From Blumeriella jaapii (taxonomy: Eukaryota; Ascomycota; Leotiomycetes; Helotiales; Drepanopezizaceae), in the NCBI GenBank assembly GCA_009599575.1, contig VWND01000004.1, positions 1,232,001-1,296,000 on the forward strand: a stretch of 64,000 bases of DNA, in the 5' to 3' direction. This document shows, piece by piece, positions 57,300 through 64,000 of this stretch (positions are counted from its first letter, which is position 1; each line of letters begins with the position of its first letter). A program made the translations under genes and the position numbers. Under the pieces are notes generated by a model, which was given only the letters and a program-made list of their open reading frames with translations, was not told where the DNA came from and did no database searches.

Positions 57300-58754
57300 T
57301 TGCTTCGGCCTTAACTTTTTTAACTTAAAGGGAATCGGGGCAATTAGCAGCGCGGTGTTTATCGCTGGCATATTAAAAACAAAAATTATTAATAAAAAAA
57401 TAAATTCGGCGAATTAACTTTTCGGCATTATTTATTAAGCGTTTGTTTTTAGTTATATCGGCTGCGGTTTATATAATTGCTTTGGTTTAAATAGCGCTGA
57501 GATTTATAAAATCGCTTTGAATAATAATCGTAATAACAGTTTTGAATATAAAAACGGAAAAAATAATTTTCGTATTGCGGCCTTCGGTTTTGTAATAATT
57601 AAAATTTAATTATCGAAAAACGGTATCGATTTCGCGTATTTAAACGTAAAAACTAATAAAATCGATTTTTAAATTAAAAAGGTTAATATACGATAAACGA
57701 ATAATTATATCAGAATAAAAAGCTTCGCGTAAAATAGCGATAGCGGCTTTGTTATTAAATTTAATATAGCTTTTAATTTTCAGCCAGATAAAAAGAAAAT
57801 AAACAATAATTAATTGTTTTGCTTAAAAAACAAAATTCTTTTAAATGCATTTGCTTATTAATTTAAAACGCCGAACGATTGTTATAAAACTTAAATCATT
57901 TTTGCAACAGTCAGATAAAAGAAAATGCCGTTCGTACGTAAACCTTTTTGTAAAGCGCTTTTAGCTATATCGGAAAAGCGAAAAAAAAAAAAATTTATAC
58001 GATTTTATTCGGTCGTATATTAATTTTAATTAAAACGGAGCTTTAGAATTATATTTTAAAAAAAATGGTAAAATGCTTCGTAACGTTGCCGGTGCCGCCC
58101 GAATTTGTGAACTTATCGGGGTCGGAAAAGGCAGGCGTTTTTTTTTCTATATTTAAAATGTTCGGTGTATTTTGGCTGACAAAAGCTTGTTTTCGAAGAT
58201 TAGCGAATTCGGCTTCGTGATTTTAAATCACTTTTTTTTATAATACTTTTTTTTTCCAATATTACACCGTTTAAATATTCAGCTTTTAAGCTAAATTATT
58301 TAATTTGGCTTTAAGCGATACTATTATATCGTTTTGTTTTACCGCGTAAGCAAAAATATCGAAAATCTCGCGAAAATAAGCTTTCGTATTAGCGATCAAA
58401 ACGGCGACGATTTGGTCGGAGTATTTAAGATATCTTAAGATGAAGCAATTAAAAGGTTCCGATAACTTGGAATGGTTCGATATAGCTCGTTAAAAAAAAA
58501 GCGTAAAATATATTTTATTCCGAAATATAAACAAAAGCAAAACGGAATTTTTTAAATATGGGTTTTGTATTAAAAAAGATTATCGTTTCGTAGTTTCGTA
58601 TCGTAAGAATTATTTTTAAAAAATCGTAAAAGTTATTATCGCGATAAAGTTTATATTTATTAATTCTTTGTATGCGCAAAAGCAAAACAAAATTAGCAGA
58701 CCTTTTCAGCTCGAAGGCTGAAATCAAAATGTCAAAAAGGTTTGGTAGTTAATA
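57300..58754 (-). pseudogene. Gypsy-3B gag with zinc knuckle
   Basis: A knuckle remnant at 57341-57385 reads C-F-stop-Y-ASDKHRAANC, with the same two changes as Gypsy-3A. Frame 58727-58515 (MISAFELKRSANFVLLLRIQ) is near the gag start. The uninterrupted retroposon site is at 57535-57550. Confidence 0.82.
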
Positions 58755-58927
58755 TGTTAAAAATGCGAACGAGCAAAAGGTTCGTAAATAAATTGCATTA
58801 ATTACGAGGTTTTAAATTAAAGATGTTGCGAAGTCTAAAATACAATATGTGCGGGCTCCGATATCACGTGACAACAACGTGACCTTCGGACCACGTGACC
58901 AACGAACTGACGTTTTATCCCTTCACA
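58755..58927 (-). repeat. Gypsy-3B 5' LTR (173 bp)
   Basis: Starts TGTTAAAAATGCG and ends CCCTTCACA, with the terminal CA preserved. It contains two CACGTG sites. Confidence 0.93.
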
Positions 58928-60870
58928 ATATTATTATTGATACAAAAATTAAATGTTTTATATTTAAAGCGAATATAAAATTTTTCGCAATAAATTTCTT
59001 TGTTGTTACAAAACCTATATTTAAAACCACAAAATCTATTTTAATAATTATTTTTATTATTTTAATAGCCGCGATTTTGGTTTTCGCGTTTGTTTTTTTT
59101 TCTTTTAATAATCGTTATTATAATTAATATTTCGCTGATTTTAATCGCTAATACGAAAAGATTGCTATTGGGCAGCTATTACTTTTACGATAGCTTAGCG
59201 AAGCTGATCGTTTCGCGCATTTTAAAAAAAGTAATTGTTATAAAAGCTATTTTAATCGTTTTTATTATTCGAATTAATATAAAAAAGTTTTTTTGCTGTT
59301 GCATAAAACTTTCGATTTTGTTTTATAATTTTTAAATCTTAATATCGGTAAATTTTAATACGAAAGTTACGATATTTTTGTTAAGTTTATCCAAGCTAAT
59401 AAGCTTTGCAAAACGATTAAATAATATAATAATTAATTATCTTTTAGCGATTTCGGTAATTTTTAATAGCTGGATATATTTTTACATTAAAGCTTTTACG
59501 TTTTTCTCGTAAAAAAAAAAAATTCTTTTAATTTATAACTTTAATAGTACGTTCGCTTTAATCTTGTTTAAAAACGAATTTTATAAATTTGAAATATTAA
59601 TCGAAGGTTTTAAAATTTTATTTATTAATTTTAAAATACTTAATAATTTTGTTGCGAATGCTAATTGAAAAGCCAAATAAAAACAATCTTTTTTATTTAA
59701 CCTCGCTTAAAACCTTTTTATTAACGAAAACGTTAGAAACTTTCGTATAAATACAATAATAAACTTTAAGTTTTTTAGCTTAGCGAATTATTATAACAAA
59801 TTGTTTAAAAAAGCGATAATATCGCGAATCTGTTAGCGATCGTAATTTCGAAATTCCGATTTCAAAGCTTTAATTAGCTTACGCCAGTCTCGAGCTTTAA
59901 TAATCTTTTATTTATTTATCGATTAAATAATATTTTTAGTAATTAGGTTATAATAGCGAAAAAGTTTATCGAATATTTCAATTTTAAAAATTTCGAAATT
60001 CTCACAGGTTTTTTTATATTTTTCGATAAAATCGGTAATATTGGCGCCGCTAAATAAAAATGCATTAAAAAAGCCAGGAAAAAGCATACGGCTTCGCATA
60101 AAAAAACGAAAAACGTCGTTATTTATAATATTAACGAAAGTATTGGTAAAGTTTGAATTAAATAAATAAATGTTTTCTAAAATTGCAAATTAAAAGTTTT
60201 TAATACAAAAGAAATCGTTTTTAATAAAAAAGCTATTAAAAAAGTTTTTATATTTTTTAAAAAAATTAAATAAAATAAAATTGCGTTCAAACATTTGAAT
60301 AATATATTAAAAAACTTGTTTTTTAATAAATTAATTAAATTAATATAATATTATTATATAATTTACGGTTTCGATATTCCGTAGCTCAGGCCAATGCACG
60401 TACAGCCATTTTTTTATTATTTTTAATAAAAAACCGCAAATTATAATTGCTATAATTATAAAACGCAAAATCAAAAGATTAAGTTTTCGCCAAGCGTTTA
60501 ACCAAAAGAAATTTAATTCAAAAGGGCCGAACGCAGCAGTCGAAGCGTACGAACCAATATTCGATTTGTTATTTTTTAACAAAGGAGCGATTTTCGAATT
60601 TTAAATTTCGCACGGCTTAAGATTGCCTAACCGTAATTTCAAACGTTTCTAAAATATATTGCACTTTTATAATTTAATAACTATGCGCAAAATAAAAAAA
60701 GCTATTAAAAATCCTTTATACGATACAACTGCGAATAATATTATATAAAAGGTTTTTTAAGCCGTAATAGCGAAATACCGAAGTCGATTTTAATTATAAA
60801 TTTGAGAAATGCATCGGCGAATATATAAAAACGAAATACCGAAATTTAAATTTCTGCGTAAATTGTCAAA
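58928..60870 (-). pseudogene. Gypsy-7B gag (minus strand, inverted partner of 49197-51150)
   Basis: The minus strand reads RMLFPGFFNAFLFSGANITD, FIEKYKKTCENFEIF, IKARDWRKLIKALKSEFRNY, and later KYIQLLKITEIAKR. It is the near-exact complement of Gypsy-7A. It is interrupted by Gypsy-3B and continues at 52730-52938. Confidence 0.85.
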
Positions 60871-61136
60871 TATAAAAGTAAATAAAAAAACCAAATTAAT
60901 ACGGCTATATATCGGTGGATAAAATAATCTAAAAAATCCTTAGAAAAGACTGAAAAAGGAAAAGAAAAATAAGTAAAAATATGAATTAAACTATATGCCT
61001 ATAGTACTATCTAAAAAAATGCTTTGCTTTTATACCCGTTGAAGGTAGTCAGTGGCAGGGGGTTTCGGAAGGGTCCATGCTTCGACCATAGCTAAAATTA
61101 CCAAATCCCATCAATACAAAGTATCACCGTTTTACA
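60871..61136 (-). repeat. Gypsy-7B 5' LTR (266 bp, complete)
   Basis: On the minus strand it begins TGTAAAACGGTGATAC at 61136 and ends CTTTTATA. The TATA box is at 61028-61034. The U3 part is almost unmutated while the part next to the interior is heavily mutated. Confidence 0.82.
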
Positions 61137-61269
61137 ATAGGCACGCAGTCCAATTCATACTTTCACTTATTCTTTTTTTCCTTTCTTCAGTTTTTTCTAG
61201 GGATTCCCTAGACTATCTTACCCACCGACATATGGCCGTATCAGTCTGGTTTTCCTACCTACTTTTATA
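61137..61269 (+). repeat. Gypsy-7C LTR fragment in opposite orientation
   Basis: It matches 33830-33961 (GCACGCAGTCCAATTCATAC to CTACTTTTATA) on the plus strand. Together with Gypsy-7B it forms a palindrome with arms of about 135 bp (60871-61005 and 61135-61269). Its right neighbour is Gypsy-6B. Confidence 0.8.
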
Positions 61270-61717
61270 TTAATCAAATTTATTATTTATTAAAATGGTA
61301 GGTTTTTTATTAAAGCGTACTACGAATTAAATCGTACGTACGAAAGTCGTTTAAATGTTTTACAGGCTTTTTGTCAGCTTTCTGCTGTTTTTTTTTCCAC
61401 GCCAAAACGCCTTTTTTGGCGTTTTTTTTTTTCGATCGGATTAACGATAGCGTTCGTTTTTTATTTTATATTATCAGAAAGTTTAAAAAAGTTAATTTAC
61501 ACGATTTTTTACGGGCCGATCTTCGGTTTTATTAAAAGGCTTTTTCAGGCTAATAAATATAAACGAAATTGAGCCAGCGGAAAATTCGCTTTTCGATAAT
61601 AATAATAAAAATTAAAACCTTTTTTTAAACAATTTCCAAAACGCTTACGAAGAAATCGAAAACTTTCCCGCCAGTCGAGGAAACGCCTAGGCCTAAGCAA
61701 AGCTTTTTTTTTAAGCG

Positions 61718-61905
61718 TATTGCGCGATATACGTTATTTTAACGTTCGGAAGCTTTTTAATAGCGATTTATTAATAATGGCCGTTATATTTATCAAAAAT
61801 GGTTTTTCGTATAAAATAAAAGCGCTCGCCGGTTTTGGAACGAACGGTTATACGTTAATCGATTCGGCGCTAATTAATTTTTTTAAATTTTTTTTTTTTT
61901 GATTA
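61718..61905 (+). pseudogene. Gypsy-6B protease
   Basis: A 60-codon frame reads MRDIRYFNVRKLFNSDLL, IKNGFSYKIKALAGFGTNGY and TLIDSAL. The first Asp of the triad is Gly here (A-G-F-G-T-N-G), whereas Gypsy-6A keeps Asp but loses the Ser-Gly. Confidence 0.85.
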
Positions 61906-62293
61906 AATTTTTTCCGGCTTTTTCTTTATAAAAGAATATAATAAAGCTCGTGGCCAATTAATTATACATTTTACGCTTTTTAATTTTATTATTAATAATC
62001 GAATACAATCGTTTATTTTCTTTTTAATTATTAATCTCGGAAATTACAATATAATTTTAGAAAAAGCTTGGCTGGTCGAATGTTAAGTTTTATTTAATTG
62101 TAATAAACGCAAGCTTTATTGGCCGAATTCTTACCTTTTTACAGCCTTTTACGTTCGTTGTATTAAAATTTTTTATTTGCATTTTCGAAAGATTTAATTT
62201 CGCTATTAAAACGACGCTGTAAAACGTAATAAGAATCTTAATTAATTGTGGCAGATTTACGACGCTATGCGAAGCGCGAAAAGGTCGAATTTT

Positions 62294-62326
62294 ATTCGCG
62301 TAGCCAATTTCGATAGCGACGTTAAT
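62294..62326 (-). repeat. 33-bp imperfect palindrome, site 6
   Basis: ATTCGCGTAGCCAATTTCG to GACGTTAAT; the orthologue of site 4 in Gypsy-6B, between protease and polymerase. Confidence 0.75.
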
Positions 62327-62639
62327 AAAATAATTTAAGAAATTATATCACCGCTTTTTCAAGCTGCCAAATTTTTTTTTTCCGTTATTTTTTTTTTTTT
62401 TTTTTTTTTTTTTTTAGTAAAACAGCTTTTTCGTTTTACGAAAAACAGTTATATTAAAAACCGAAGAAAAGCCTTCGCCGCGATAGCCTTTCAGCTTAAT
62501 ATAATCGATAGTTTAAACAAATTATTTTTTAAATTTTTCAAACGACCGATTCGAAAACGAAATACTTAGTTTACTATTTATTTAATTTTTATTTGCTAAA
62601 TTGTTATATACGCTTTTAAGCTGATTTTCAGAAGAAAGG

Positions 62640-64000
62640 CAGTTAAAGTGTTTTCAATTTTTTTATATAAGATCGATAAAATACTAGACGACCTAACGTA
62701 TAATACTTTTCTCAAAACCTAATCTTATAATTTTTTCGAACGTTTCAGAACCAACGAAATATCGATTTCGACCTTTTCAACCAGTTTAGCGAAGTTTTTT
62801 TCGAATAAAACTTTTTTCGAATTATTTTCCCGGAGTATAAAAATTTCGAATACGTGTTTTTTAAAGCCGCTAGGAACGAATTAGCTTTTTATCGGCCTTA
62901 CGACTATAAAATCGAGCTTATCATAAATAAGAAAAAGCTGAAATATATTTTTTATATAAAATATCGATTCCGAAGTTCGAGTATTAAAACTTATTTGCAA
63001 AATAATTTGAATAAAAGTTTTATCGAATTTTTCACCGCTTTTTTCGCTGTTTTAATGCTTTTCGCTAAAAAACACGACGGTTTATTACGTTTTTATATCG
63101 ATTATCGAGTTTTTAATAACGTTATTCGTAGAAATCGCTAATTTTTTTTTTGTCGATAAGATTTTTCTTCGTTTTTCGAGAGCGCGAATTTTTACGAAAT
63201 TCGATATTCGTTAAGCTTTTTATAAAATTCGAATGGATTTCGCTAATAAAAAATTAACGATATTTCATACGCGTTACGGCGCTTATAAATGCAAGGTGCT
63301 ATTTTTTGGTTTTATTAATAAATCCGCAATTTATTAACGTTATATAAACGACGTTTTTTTCGATTATTTAAACAATTTTTATATTAAAAATTTAAATAAT
63401 ATTTTTATTTATTCGTCCGATTTATTAAAATACGTTATATATATTTGCAAAATGTTTCAAAAGCTCGATGACGCTGAGTTACAGGCCGATATTCGAAAGT
63501 TTGAATTCAACGTTATTCGAACCTGTTTTTTAGGTTTTATTATTTCGATTAAAAGCTTAAAAATAAATTTAAAAAAGATTTCCGTAATCGTTTATTAGAA
63601 ATTTTTTACTATTATAAAAAATACATAAAGCTTTTTTGGTTTTTGTAACTCTTACCGACGTTTTATTCGAAATTACGATATAATTATAAAACTTTTGATT
63701 TATTTAACCAAAGCTAACGTTTTTTTTTATTTTATTTTTGAATATGAGAAAAGTTTCGACCTTTTTATATTAACTTTTACTATTGCATCAGTTTTATAAT
63801 ATTGTAGGCAAAACCTTTTTTGCATATTAGAAATTAACGCTTAAACGGCGTAATAGTTTTTGTACTTTCGCAATTTTATAACAACGATTGGCTTTTAATC
63901 GCTTATTTTAGCAAAACTATAGTTTTCGCAAAGCTAAACTACGTCGTATACGACAAAAAAATACTTGCAATCGTAAAATTTCTAGGCAATTTTCGTATTA
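62640..64000 (+). pseudogene. Gypsy-6B reverse transcriptase and start of RNase H (partial)
   Basis: Frame 62854-63141 reads ARNELAFYRPYDYKIEL, LQNNLNKSFIEFFTAFFAVL, MLFAKKHDGLLRFYIDYRVF. Stops and frame changes follow across the palm; the catalytic box near 63395 reads as NLNN-like. RNase H begins near 63760 and is cut by the window end. Confidence 0.9.

Larger units (their letters stand above)
52939..58927 (-). mobile_element. Gypsy-3B: second copy, inserted in Gypsy-7B
   Basis: The LTRs are 173 bp each (52939-53111, 58755-58927), with the duplication ATATT at 52934-52938 and 58928-58932. The empty site is the inverted copy at 51115-51145 of Gypsy-7A. It is collinear with Gypsy-3A but lacks the retroposon and keeps some active-site residues. 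Confidence 0.95.
61270..64000 (+). mobile_element. Gypsy-6B: plus-strand remnant running off the window
   Basis: The complement of about 46045 down to 43290 of Gypsy-6A: end of gag, protease, palindrome site 6, reverse transcriptase, RNase H. The left end is an abrupt junction with the Gypsy-7C LTR. A T run lies at 62388-62415. Confidence 0.92.

Noticed and set aside
60871..61269. A 399-bp TIR element with TA duplications (MITE-like)
   Set aside because: The left half is a complete Gypsy-7 LTR with TGTAAAA...TTTTACA ends next to gag; the right half is a truncated LTR in the other orientation, so the palindrome is two facing LTRs.
1..64000. CRISPR array, bacterial operon, rRNA or tRNA genes
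   Set aside because: No spaced short direct repeats, no ribosome-binding pattern and no RNA gene signature; all repeats are explained as transposon parts or the 165-bp satellite.

Overview
The window is almost wall-to-wall relics of retrotransposons from a filamentous ascomycete genome (Pezizomycotina; species not identifiable by eye). The sequence is extremely AT-rich, and related copies differ almost only by C-to-T and G-to-A changes. Coding remnants can be followed frame by frame, but Gln and Trp codons have become stops and catalytic Asp or Gly codons have become Asn, Lys or Glu. This is the signature of repeat-induced point mutation (RIP). I see no intact host gene, no tRNA or rRNA, no CRISPR array and nothing bacterial.

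Layout. (1) 1-503: unassigned flank with a small GC-rich island. (2) 504-27903: a minus-strand Ty3/gypsy chromovirus, Gypsy-1 copy 0, cut into three pieces. Gypsy-2 (1756-15549, target duplication TAGCG) lies inside it, and a second Gypsy-1 (copy 1, 4494-11850, duplication ATTTT) lies inside the reverse transcriptase of Gypsy-2. Gypsy-3A (18739-24954, duplication TAATA) lies in the reverse transcriptase of copy 0, and a 170-bp non-LTR retroposon (23380-23549) lies inside Gypsy-3A. (3) 27904-33961: the 3' half of a plus-strand gypsy element (Gypsy-7D) with an integrase, a fresh solo LTR, an unrecognised reading-frame remnant of about 3 kb, and an LTR. (4) 33962-35212: an integrase-region fragment of Gypsy-6, a GC-rich stretch and a 165-bp tandem repeat. 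(5) 35213-49030: Gypsy-1 copy 2 (plus), split by a Ty1/copia element (35721-48479, duplication TTATC), which is itself split by Gypsy-6A (41092-47497, duplication AAATC). A second retroposon sits in the left copia LTR. (6) 49032-61269: two Gypsy-7 5' halves facing each other as a 2-kb inverted repeat. Gypsy-3B (52939-58927, duplication ATATT) is inserted in the right arm. (7) 61270-64000: a plus-strand Gypsy-6 remnant that runs off the window.

How it fits together. The elements do not cooperate. The window is a stratigraphy of insertions that can be read from 5-bp target duplications, matched LTR lengths and empty sites in paralogous copies. Gypsy-1, -3 and -6 encode chromodomains at the integrase C terminus, which in chromoviruses is linked to targeting of heterochromatin, so a self-reinforcing nest is expected. 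The most unusual points are the possible third gene downstream of the Gypsy-7 integrase, a 33-bp imperfect palindrome found at six sites in different coding contexts and both orientations, an antisense reading frame shared by two Gypsy-1 copies, two retroposon insertions with documented empty sites, and RIP that fades outward across a pair of LTRs. Names such as Gypsy-1 are local labels, not database names.
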